Source: Thermoanaerobacterium sp. (lineage in GTDB: Bacteria > Bacillota > Thermoanaerobacteria > Thermoanaerobacterales > Thermoanaerobacteraceae). Taken from it: DNA of 6,381 bases. Below are positions 1 to 5,197 of this stretch, piece by piece (position 1 is the stretch's first letter; the number at the start of each line of letters is the position of its first letter). Made by a program: the position numbers and the translations under genes. The notes under the pieces were generated by a model. The model was given only the letters and a program-made list of their open reading frames with translations, was not told the origin of the DNA and did no database searches. The stretch covers positions 1 through 6,381 of the forward strand of contig JASBVU010000112.1 in the NCBI GenBank assembly GCA_029960905.1, given 5' to 3'.

Positions 1-665
1 CCAATAACATATCTAAAGGTACTATATACTCTTTCTAACTCCGGATAAATTTGCATCAAATATCGATACATAAAATGCATAGTATTCCTTTTATCATTGA
101 TATCTTCGAAACCCACTTTTAAAATTTGATCTCTCAGTAAAGTTTCCAGTTTAATCCTTATCTTCAATAATTCAAATATATTTTTTTCATTATCTATTTC
201 TATTTCATCAATAACTTTATTTTCTTTTACTGCTTCATCTAGTTCTTTTTTGCCATTTTTAATTTCCTCATTGCTTGGCATTGTATTTATATAATTATTA
301 ATATTTGAAGTGTTAGAATTAATATTCCCTACCGTATTAATTGCTGTGAAAATTACTCCCAAATTCATATTGACTTGATTTTTAAAACTTTCTAGTTCTT
401 TTTTAGTTTCGTTTAATTGTCTTTCCACTTCTAATATATTTCCAACCTTTACCCTTTTCGCAAAAGGTAATAATAGTAATAAAATACCCAAAATCATAAA
501 TATATAGTATGTAATACTTATTTTGTTAGGATTATTTAAGTCAATTTTGCTAAAAGACTTACTTAATAGAAAAGTTCCAATTCCCCATGATATTATATAC
601 AATAGAATCGTTTCTATTATTATCATAACTTTAGGTATAGTTTCCCAAATGGTTTTTTTATCCAT
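1..665 (-). CDS. Two-helix membrane protein with coiled coil, C-terminus cut by window edge
   Basis: An open frame of 221 codons runs from an ATG at 665 to the window edge without a stop, so only the N-terminal part is seen. Two hydrophobic helices lie at about residues 13-35 and 51-69, separated by a short polar loop. A charged heptad-like stretch at about 74-100 (ILEVERQLNETKKELESF) looks like a coiled coil. An Asn-rich linker follows at about 110-130, then a mostly helical soluble region. This suggests a membrane anchor with a cytoplasmic helical domain. The ribosome binding site is weak (GGGGTAAG about 8 bases upstream). A TATAAT hexamer at 787-792 lies upstream without a convincing -35. 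I do not recognise the family; phage-exclusion or defence proteins sometimes have this layout, but that is only inference. Confidence 0.75.
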   Translation of the reverse strand, partial: MDKKTIWETIPKVMIIIETILLYIISWGIGTFLLSKSFSKIDLNNPNKISITYYIFMILGILLLLLPFAKRVKVGNILEVERQLNETKKELESFKNQVNMNLGVIFTAINTVGNINSNTSNINNYINTMPSNEEIKNGKKELDEAVKENKVIDEIEIDNEKNIFELLKIRIKLETLLRDQILKVGFEDINDKRNTMHFMYRYLMQIYPELERVYSTFRYVI

Positions 666-880
666 TTATCTTACCCCATTCTTTTATTAATTTTATATGG
701 TAAGGATAAATCATGATAACTTTATTATTAAGTACTTAGTGCATAAGCAAAGAGTTTATGACTTATAGTAAGTAATAGCTTTTACTATTATATCCATTTT
801 TCTTCTTACCGTAATATTCTACAAATATCTTCAAAATCCTTCTAAATAGATCTATAATATCTTTTTAAAACTCTAATTTT

Positions 881-1285
881 TTATTCTTTATTGTTTTTTT
901 CTTCTAAACATATATCTATTATTTCTTTAATAAATACCATTTTTGATCTATATCTCATGAAGTAAGTTATAGTAGCACCAAGAGATAATAATGCTAATAT
1001 TGTTATTATTAAATAATATAATGAATTAGTTTCCCCAATCTTACCAGCTAAATAACCTAATAAAGTACCAATTAAAACCGAAATTATGTCTGAATTACTA
1101 GCGTTCACTGACTTGCTTTCAATATCAGCTCTTAAAAGTTTTAAATCATTATAAGATAAGTTATCTAATTTACTTTTAAACTCTTTAATCTCACTTAACC
1201 GTTTTTCGAAATTAGGTACAATATCCTTTTTAAACAATATTTTATATACTTTATCCGATTGAATAAAAATATAATCGCCAAACAT
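881..1285 (-). CDS. Small membrane protein of unknown function, two transmembrane helices
   Basis: 134 residues. The N-terminal 60 or so are polar and helical (FEKRLSEIKEFKSKLDNL). Two transmembrane helices follow at about 67-84 and 89-110, joined by a very short turn (KIGETNS), so the protein is a hairpin anchor. The tail is about 24 residues and charged (MRYRSKMVFIKEIIDICLEE). The ATG has a good ribosome binding site (AAGGGGAG, about 6-7 bases upstream). No signal peptide or catalytic motif is visible. It lies 122 bases after the end of the interrupted gene and 215 bases before the next membrane protein, so it is not tightly coupled to either. A possible promoter (TTGTTC, 17 bases, TACAAA) lies just upstream and shares a 13-base motif with a site at 3082-3094. 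The family is unknown. Confidence 0.8.
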   Translation of the reverse strand: MFGDYIFIQSDKVYKILFKKDIVPNFEKRLSEIKEFKSKLDNLSYNDLKLLRADIESKSVNASNSDIISVLIGTLLGYLAGKIGETNSLYYLIITILALLSLGATITYFMRYRSKMVFIKEIIDICLEEKNNKE

Positions 1286-1341
1286 TTTATTCTCCCCTTT
1301 TTGTAATTTCTAAGTAAATATCGAACAATTTTTAAAAGATT

Positions 1342-1370
1342 TTAGCCCAGGAAGGGGACACCTGAGCTAA
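1342..1370 (-). terminator. GC-rich hairpin, probable terminator (possibly bidirectional)
   Basis: The inverted repeat has 10-base arms at 1342-1351 and 1361-1370 with a 9-base loop. Read on the minus strand it pairs fully (TTAGCTCAGG with CCTGGGCTAA, one G-U pair) and is followed by AATCTTTT, 38 bases after the stop codon of the interrupted gene. Read on the plus strand it has one C-A mismatch but is followed directly by TTTT. It stands out in a region otherwise almost free of GC-rich sequence. The imperfect U-tract keeps confidence moderate. Confidence 0.5.
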
Positions 1371-1407
1371 TTTTATCCATGAAAAAGAGCTTTTTAAAAC
1401 AAAATTA

Positions 1408-2343
1408 TTACATTCTACCATTCTCTATTGATTGGTAATCAGCAATTTCACTTTTAAGTTGATCAATTGGCTTTAGTCGTCCATTCTTAAACCTATCTAT
1501 CAACTGAATAAAACTAGTATCTTGATTGAATAATAAAAAATTTTTATGAATGTTAATAATATCAAAAAGACCAAAAGTCAAATATCCTTTATTTTGATAT
1601 TTTATTTCAACTTTATTTGATTTGATTCCATACCACTCAATACTCAGTTCTTTATTACGAAAACGTCTGTCCAATATCGAAATAGCAAATTCAATTGACG
1701 CGTCATCTTCAATTCTGCATTTATTAACAATGTCATATAATAGTTTATCATAATTAATAAAGTAATCTTTCCTCTTAAAAATAGCTTCCGCAAAAAATGT
1801 AAGCATATCAGTTATTCTACAAGACATAAGTATATTAGGAGTTTGAATGTATTCTAATACAAATATACTTCTTTCAAAATTAATTTCTTTAATGACCAAT
1901 TGTGCAGCTTCTACATGCTGCCTAATATCAGATAATAGTCGTCTAATATAATTCTCTTCATGAATATATGCATAAGTTTTAATATTAATCTTCCCAGTCT
2001 TTTTTATATACCTAAATAATCGATGATAATAATTCCTACCATCAAATCCTTTCATTTTCTCATTCGCAACTTTTTTTAACAACCAATTTTCCATATCCTT
2101 TGTAACAGAAAATTTATCATTTCTGTTTTCATTAACATAGGTTTCAATGATTTTTTTCAATTTTTCCATATCGTTAATTTTTAATTTAAATTCATTAATA
2201 GCATCATACTTTCTTTTCCCTTCAATATAATCATTGAATATAGCATTAGCCTCATTATATATATTATTAAAGCTATTTTCAATGTTGAAAGGAATCATAA
2301 TAGGCTGACTGTCATAAAAATCTTTCCAAGAACGTAAAATCAA
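1408..2343 (-). CDS. C-terminal remnant of the interrupted protein, doubtful as a separate gene
   Basis: The frame is open from just after the amber codon (2490), but the first usable start-like codon giving a long product is a TTG at 2343. The bases before it contain no purine-rich ribosome binding site. Separate translation is therefore doubtful, and the segment is best read as the tail of the 477-residue protein. The 311 residues are helical, rich in Lys, Asn and Ile, with no transmembrane helix or recognised catalytic motif. Confidence 0.3.
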   Translation of the reverse strand: MILRSWKDFYDSQPIMIPFNIENSFNNIYNEANAIFNDYIEGKRKYDAINEFKLKINDMEKLKKIIETYVNENRNDKFSVTKDMENWLLKKVANEKMKGFDGRNYYHRLFRYIKKTGKINIKTYAYIHEENYIRRLLSDIRQHVEAAQLVIKEINFERSIFVLEYIQTPNILMSCRITDMLTFFAEAIFKRKDYFINYDKLLYDIVNKCRIEDDASIEFAISILDRRFRNKELSIEWYGIKSNKVEIKYQNKGYLTFGLFDIINIHKNFLLFNQDTSFIQLIDRFKNGRLKPIDQLKSEIADYQSIENGRM

Positions 2344-2490
2344 CTTAGCATCAGGTATATTCTCATTAAAAGTTTTTTCACGCTTTATCCGATCAGCAAA
2401 TTTTTGCTGTTCGTAAAAAAATTTTTCTTTGGTTTGTCCTTTCTGTAAATCAACATTAATATCGTACTTTTTAATACATTCACTGCCAAC

Positions 2491-2841
2491 CTACAATTCT
2501 CTGTCATTAACTTTATTTTTAATAAAATATTTTTTTGTTATATGCTGTCCACATAACTGACAATGTATATTATCCCTCCAATTATGTAGTTCAATTTTTA
2601 AGTTAAATCCATCCTTAACCGCTGACCACTCTTCCTTAGCTCTTTCATAGATTTTTACCAAACTTTCTCTAGCTAAAATCTCACGAAGCTTTTTATCAAA
2701 TCCGATAGCTATATGTTCATTTAAAGATTCATATTCTTCTAAAACTTTTACTAGTTCAGGAAATTCACTATATACAAAAGTACTATTAATCATAATTTGC
2801 CTTTCAGGCAAATCATATCCATAATTTTTATCAAATGTCAT
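2491..2841 (-). CDS. N-terminal fragment (116 residues) of the interrupted zinc-motif protein
   Basis: This is the part that would be translated without readthrough. The ATG at 2841 is preceded by GGGGGTGA about 9 bases upstream, and the promoter lies just ahead, so it should be expressed. It keeps the first half of the putative zinc site (C94-x2-C97-G) but loses the following VGSEC segment, so the fold is probably incomplete. Residues 30-75 are helical and charged. M17 is an alternative start but has no better ribosome binding site. Confidence 0.6.
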   Translation of the reverse strand: MTFDKNYGYDLPERQIMINSTFVYSEFPELVKVLEEYESLNEHIAIGFDKKLREILARESLVKIYERAKEEWSAVKDGFNLKIELHNWRDNIHCQLCGQHITKKYFIKNKVNDREL

Positions 2842-2851
2842 ATTATTATAT

Positions 2852-2893
2852 CACCCCCTAATACTTCAATTATATCAAAGCTATTAGAGGGTG
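2852..2893. promoter_or_regulatory. Operator-like inverted repeat bracketing the -10 element
   Basis: The arms CACCCCCTAATA (2852-2863) and TATTAGAGGGTG (2882-2893) are inverted copies matching at 11 of 12 positions, with centres 30 bp apart. The upstream arm covers spacer bases and touches the -35. The downstream arm spans the expected start site and the ribosome binding site. Because transcription begins at or inside the downstream arm, the two arms cannot pair in the transcript, so a DNA-binding dimer or tetramer is the likelier reader. The regulator is not identified. Confidence 0.55.
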
Positions 2894-2897
2894 TAAA
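2869..2897 (-). promoter_or_regulatory. Near-consensus sigma-A promoter with extended -10
   Basis: On the minus strand: -35 TTTACA (2892-2897), a 17-base spacer, and -10 TATAAT (2869-2874) preceded by TGA, giving the extended -10 form TGnTATAAT. Transcription should start near 2862, about 20 bases before the ATG at 2841. This is the best promoter in the window and shows that the left block has its own transcription. Confidence 0.8.
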
Positions 2898-3091
2898 CCT
2901 TTATAAAATCAAAAAAATTTTTCTTCTTGCTTAATAATTCTGAACATCATAATTATCAAAAAGAATTAAAATAATAAATTTGGTACAATGCAACTCACAT
3001 AGATAAAAATATTCTAATTTCTAATGAAGTTGCTGCTCATGATTTTGCATTTTAATAATAACATAGAAAAACCGAACAAAACGAACAATTT
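2898..3091. other. AT-rich intergenic region after the late regulator
   Basis: No gene is supported here; the longest starts give peptides of fewer than 12 residues. No GC-rich hairpin follows the regulator's stop at 3092, so readthrough into the left block is possible. The only notable structure is the direct repeat CGAAC-AAAA-CGAAC at 3073-3086. Confidence 0.6.
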
Positions 3092-3523
3092 TTACTTTTT
3101 ATTAAAAAATCTATTATGCATCATTCGTACACTGTCTGCCGTATTATTTCCTCCTATATGTGTAGCTATTTGATTCCATGTTAACCCGTTTTTGTATCTC
3201 AAAGTTATAATTTGCCTTATTAAGCTATCTGGAATCTTTGATATAAAATCTTCTATTTCCTCTCGTTTTTTTATAAGCTCATCTAATCTACTTTGCAGTT
3301 TTTTTTGGAGATGTTTAACACGTCGTTCATAGTCAGGAATGACTACTCCTTCTATACGAAATGTCCTCCTTATGTATGGCCATTCTGAATCGGAACCTTT
3401 TACAACATCAGTAGCTGTATATGTATCTATGGCACGTTTAGTTTTATCAATTTCTTTTTGGAGTAACTCAATTTCTTTATTCAAATACTTTAGCTGGGAT
3501 AATTTCTTCTTATCCATTGCCAT
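3092..3523 (-). CDS. Phage transcriptional regulator with sigma-70 region-4-like HTH (DUF1492/ArpU-like)
   Basis: 143 residues. Two charged coiled-coil stretches at about 5-35 and 65-95 lead into a C-terminal helix-turn-helix at about 97-140 (IPDSLIRQIITLRYKNGLTW, then NQIATHIGG). The pattern of a residue run ending in LRY, a short turn, W-x-x-I-A and a recognition helix is typical of sigma region-4-like phage regulators. In Gram-positive phages such proteins sit at the end of the early module and activate late (packaging and structural) genes. The ATG at 3523 has AGGAGG 7 bases upstream, overlapping the previous gene's stop codon. It is the last gene of the compact operon, as expected for a late-gene switch. 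The exact family name is from recall, not from a search. Confidence 0.75.
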   Translation of the reverse strand: MAMDKKKLSQLKYLNKEIELLQKEIDKTKRAIDTYTATDVVKGSDSEWPYIRRTFRIEGVVIPDYERRVKHLQKKLQSRLDELIKKREEIEDFISKIPDSLIRQIITLRYKNGLTWNQIATHIGGNNTADSVRMMHNRFFNKK

Positions 3524-3534
3524 CTCATCCCCTC

Positions 3535-3660
3535 CTACAATCTAACTTGTTTGTTGCTTTCCATCAGCCACTTATAAAACTCATATCCCTTCGGATATTT
3601 TTGATTCCAAAGCTCTTTTGTTATATCTTTATATCTTTTCTTCTTTTTCTTCTTCGCCAA
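3535..3660 (-). CDS. 41-residue lysine-rich protein with TTG start
   Basis: A short frame starts at TTG (3660) with AGGAGG 7 bases upstream, and ends at TAG (3535). The product begins MAKKKKKKRYKDITKELWNQ and continues to a Tyr/Trp-containing tail ending QVRL. The polylysine head makes it strongly basic, which could mean nucleic-acid binding, though this is inference. It fills the gap between the 60-residue protein and the HTH regulator with normal operon spacing (11 bases to the next ATG). No alternative ATG exists near the ribosome binding site. Function unknown. Confidence 0.7.
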   Translation of the reverse strand: MAKKKKKKRYKDITKELWNQKYPKGYEFYKWLMESNKQVRL

Positions 3661-3667
3661 CTTTTCC

Positions 3668-3673
3668 CCTCCT
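3668..3673 (-). promoter_or_regulatory. Ribosome binding site AGGAGG fixing the TTG start
   Basis: A perfect AGGAGG sits 7 bases before the TTG at 3660. It is the main evidence that this short frame is a gene and that TTG is its start. Confidence 0.75.
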
Positions 3674-3684
3674 AAACAGAGTCA

Positions 3685-3703
3685 GGGATAGCTTTAGCTA
3701 CCC
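3685..3703 (-). other. Small hairpin over a stop codon, ahead of the TTG gene
   Basis: The segments GGGATAGC and GCTACCC pair with one bulged base around a 4-base loop (TTTA on the plus strand). The stem contains the TAG of the 60-residue gene and lies 11 bases before the next gene's ribosome binding site. No T-run follows, so it is not a terminator. It could influence translational coupling, or be chance. Confidence 0.35.
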
Positions 3704-3874
3704 CTCTTTAATCTCTACTGTAACCTTCAAAACTTTATTTTTACATATTACAAGCTTTACGGCTTCTGATAAAAATGTCTCAGGAATATCAAACTGTACC
3801 CTTGCGCCATCACCACCGAATTTAAGGCCGCTCTGAATCGGCGGTATTGTTGCTAAAAATTCAATTTTATTCAT
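3698..3874 (-). CDS. Small conserved-looking phage protein (58-60 residues)
   Basis: The product contains MNKIEFLATIPPIQSGLKFG, then GDGARVQFDIPETFLSEAVKL and a beta-rich tail ending VTVEIKEG. The layout of beta strands around one helix suggests a small single-domain fold. I recall similar proteins next to rusA in Gram-positive prophages, but know no function. Two in-frame ATGs exist, at 3880 and 3874. GAGAGG lies only about 3 bases from the first but about 9 from the second, so I favour 3874; the longer form adds Met-Glu. The start overlaps the preceding gene's end by a few bases, consistent with coupled translation. Confidence 0.75.
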   Translation of the reverse strand: MNKIEFLATIPPIQSGLKFGGDGARVQFDIPETFLSEAVKLVICKNKVLKVTVEIKEG

Positions 3875-4082
3875 TTCCATTTACCTCTCTTTTCGCTATT
3901 TTTTCTAAAGCATTTTTAATATTTCTTGTACAGTCCCAGCAGAATTCTAAGCGTTCTTCTAAATATGTTGTTTCAGTTCCATCCCAAAAAGCATTTGTTT
4001 GCAAATATAAACGATATATATCTTTTGCTTTTTCAAGCATTTTCCCGCAACCATCGCAAATATGAACCTGCTTTATGCTCAT
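3867..4082 (-). CDS. Small zinc-ribbon-like protein with two CxxC motifs
   Basis: 71 residues from the favoured start. Two CxxC pairs, CDGC (C9, C12) and CWDC (C48, C51), lie 35 residues apart, as in a treble-clef or zinc-ribbon fold binding one zinc. The C-terminal third is a basic/acidic helix (RNIKNALEKIAKREVNGNE). Two consecutive ATGs occur, at 4085 and 4082. AGGAGG is 4 bases from the first and 7 from the second, so the second is likelier. The first overlaps the RusA stop in an ATGA arrangement. Its place directly after rusA in a replication/recombination operon hints at a nucleic-acid role, but that is inference. Confidence 0.8.
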   Translation of the reverse strand: MSIKQVHICDGCGKMLEKAKDIYRLYLQTNAFWDGTETTYLEERLEFCWDCTRNIKNALEKIAKREVNGNE

Positions 4083-4426
4083 CATGATACCTCCTCTATC
4101 TCGACCTCTACTTTTTCTTCTTCTCCATGGATTCTTTGTACTGTCAAATACGATATTTGCTTATCATCATAGTATGCTATTTTGTTCATACCATCTTGTA
4201 TGCTCTTCGCTATATTATCAAGGTCTGGAAAAATGTTTCTCTTAACGTAGACTTTTATATGAAGTATTACATCTCCTTTTATAGGTTCTTTTATTATTTC
4301 TCTTACTTTCCATCCAACAAGCTCTTCATATTCTCTCGTTCTTTGTGGTGTATAAGCATGTCCGGTTTTTGAAAATCTTGGTCTGCTTTTCGGTACTGGT
4401 CGGCCCGGAATGACTATTTTGTACAT
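4082..4426 (-). CDS. rusA: RusA-type Holliday junction resolvase
   Basis: RusA is a homodimeric, Mg-dependent endonuclease that cuts four-way DNA junctions symmetrically. It is common in lambdoid and Gram-positive prophages, where it processes recombination or replication intermediates before packaging. The 114-residue product shows the family hallmarks: an N-terminal IPGRPVPKSRPRF, an acidic PDLDNIAKSIQDGMN block (D68, D70, K74) and YYDDKQI (D87/D88). The acidic residues and lysine correspond in spacing to the catalytic D70, D72, D91 and K76 of E. coli RusA as I recall them. The length is typical. An upstream in-frame ATG at 4444 would add six residues, but GGGAGG is 8 bases before the ATG at 4426, which also gives the usual RusA N-terminus. 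It begins 1 base after the previous stop (TGATATG), so translation is probably coupled. Confidence 0.93.
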   Translation of the reverse strand: MYKIVIPGRPVPKSRPRFSKTGHAYTPQRTREYEELVGWKVREIIKEPIKGDVILHIKVYVKRNIFPDLDNIAKSIQDGMNKIAYYDDKQISYLTVQRIHGEEEKVEVEIEEVS

Positions 4427-4427
4427 A

Positions 4428-4613
4428 TCAATTTCCTCCCTCATTAAGCTCTCTAAAAGTCAATTCCTGCCATTCTTCAAAGCTTATATCCCCTTCTGGC
4501 CATTCACCTTTTGCCATTTGGCCGCGCTTTAATATCTCGAAAATCTCTGCTGCATAAGGCTCATCTATGTTGATGATGAAGTATTTGCGTCCCGGTTTCA
4601 TTTCTTTAAGCAT
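4428..4613 (-). CDS. Small phage protein of unknown function (61 residues)
   Basis: An acidic protein beginning MLKEMKPGRKYFIINIDEPY, with a predicted strand-turn-strand start and a helix (AAEIFEILKRGQ), ending in a Trp/Glu-rich stretch (FEEWQELTFRELNEGGN). AGGAGG lies about 7 bases before the ATG. It starts 12 bases after the preceding gene's stop and ends 1 base before the RusA start, so it sits firmly within the operon. I do not recognise a family. It has no cysteines, membrane segment or signal peptide. Confidence 0.75.
   Translation of the reverse strand: MLKEMKPGRKYFIINIDEPYAAEIFEILKRGQMAKGEWPEGDISFEEWQELTFRELNEGGN
4435..4440 (-). promoter_or_regulatory. Ribosome binding site choosing the RusA start
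   Basis: GGGAGG lies 8 bases before the ATG at 4426. The longer start at 4444 would place this sequence inside the coding region and has no ribosome binding site as good of its own. Confidence 0.7.
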
Positions 4614-4625
4614 GTCTTATTCCTC

Positions 4626-4790
4626 CTAACTAATATATTTCTCGCATATCTCAATTGCTTTTTTGATGTATAATTGTGTACGTTTTTTATTGTCGCCTAA
4701 TTCCAAAGAATCACTTGCTTTTGTTATCCAATCAAGGATATTTGCTATATCCTCTTTTGTACTGTGAGATATTTTATAACCTCCCCACAT
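4626..4790 (-). CDS. Short unknown phage protein (54 residues)
   Basis: The frame runs from ATG at 4790 to TAG at 4626. The product starts MWGGYKISHSTKEDIANILD and is mostly helical, ending IKKAIEICEKYIS. The ribosome binding site GGAAGGTG lies about 9 bases upstream. It starts 4 bases after the stop of the 55-residue gene and ends 12 bases before the next ATG, so it exactly fills an otherwise empty gap in the operon. The spacing and ribosome binding site are the main evidence. Function unknown. Confidence 0.7.
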   Translation of the reverse strand: MWGGYKISHSTKEDIANILDWITKASDSLELGDNKKRTQLYIKKAIEICEKYIS

Positions 4791-4794
4791 TGCT

Positions 4795-4962
4795 TTATTC
4801 ACCTTCCTTATATCTTTTTACTAATTCCGAATCTATCTTTGGTTTTGCCATCATCAGGCTGTCAGCTAAATCACATATTCTAAAAAGTTTGTCTGTGATT
4901 TCATCCGGAAGACCAGGAATCAACTCTAATGCAATTTTCTTAATTTCAATCAATTCTTCCAT
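4795..4962 (-). CDS. Short unknown phage protein (55 residues)
   Basis: The frame runs from ATG at 4962 to TAA at 4795. The product starts MEELIEIKKIALELIPGLPD and continues with a helical segment (EITDKLFRICDLADSLMMAK) and a charged tail ending KRYKEGE. A two-helix bundle is plausible. The ribosome binding site (AAAGGTAGGTG) is a little weaker than its neighbours'. The start overlaps the end of the upstream 82-residue gene by 17 bases, typical of phage operons. Function unknown. Confidence 0.7.
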   Translation of the reverse strand: MEELIEIKKIALELIPGLPDEITDKLFRICDLADSLMMAKPKIDSELVKRYKEGE

Positions 4963-5194
4963 CTCTCACACCTACCTTTAATTTTTGTCTTTTTACTGCT
5001 TCCAAAACTTCTTTTGCGTCAAACATTACATAAAGTCCATTTATGAATTCTGCAACTATCTTGCCTTTAGGTCCGCCTTTCCATAATCTTCTTGTATCTG
5101 TTTTCCCCCATCTGCCACGCATAACAAAGAACACATTATTATTTCCTAATTCCAGTTGTCGCTCGCAGCACTTAATTATTTCATCTGGTGTCAT
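4946..5194 (-). CDS. Small phage protein of unknown function (82 residues)
   Basis: The N-terminus is helical (MTPDEIIKCCERQLELGNNN). A beta-rich basic core follows (VFFVMRGRWGKTDTRRLWKG, then GPKGKIVAEFINGLYVMFDA), and then a helix (KEVLEAVKRQKLKVG). The core resembles a small SH3-like or beta-barrel fold with many Arg and Lys, so nucleic-acid contact is possible; this is inference from composition only. GGGGGTG lies close upstream of the ATG. It starts 3 bases after the preceding stop and overlaps the next gene by 17 bases. I recall similar short proteins in clostridial prophages but know no function. Confidence 0.78.
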   Translation of the reverse strand: MTPDEIIKCCERQLELGNNNVFFVMRGRWGKTDTRRLWKGGPKGKIVAEFINGLYVMFDAKEVLEAVKRQKLKVGVRDGRID

Positions 5195-5197
5195 CCC

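Larger units (their letters stand above)
1408..2841 (-). pseudogene. Large zinc-motif protein of unknown function, interrupted by one in-frame TAG
   Basis: One reading frame of 478 codons runs from ATG at 2841 to TAA at 1408. It is broken only by TAG at 2491-2493 (codon 117). Reading across the TAG gives KNKVNDREL-stop-VGSECIKKY. This restores a plausible zinc site: C94-x2-C97-G before the stop and C122 after it in VGSEC. The frame has no further stop over about 360 codons of very AT-rich sequence, so the intact gene was under selection until recently, or is still read. CAG (Gln) to TAG is the simplest inferred change. The rest of the protein is helical and charged with no motif I recognise. 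It has its own strong promoter and an operator-like repeat upstream. Amber recoding of the element is unlikely, because three neighbouring genes end at TAG. A sequencing error is possible. Confidence 0.8.

Noticed and set aside
787..815. Promoter for the left-edge membrane protein
   Set aside because: A TATAAT hexamer is present on the minus strand, but the -35 position reads ATTACG, there is no extended -10 TG, and the start would be about 120 bases from the ATG. In such AT-rich DNA this is likely chance.
1384..1397. AAAAAGAGCTTTTT as the terminator of the interrupted gene
   Set aside because: The stem is almost entirely A-T pairs with a tiny loop. The hairpin at 1342-1370 is a much better candidate.
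2491..2493. Genetic-code change in which TAG encodes an amino acid throughout the element
   Set aside because: TAG ends the genes at 4626, 3698 and 3535 at positions that fit the operon spacing, and no other gene has an internal TAG.
3073..3086. LexA (SOS) box
   Set aside because: The Gram-positive box needs inverted halves (CGAAC-N4-GTTCG). Here both halves point the same way, and no strong promoter overlaps the site.
1322..3094. Phage attachment sites (attL/attR) formed by the repeated 13-mer
   Set aside because: There is no integrase or excisionase gene nearby, the repeat is short and AT-rich, and phage genes continue to the right of it.
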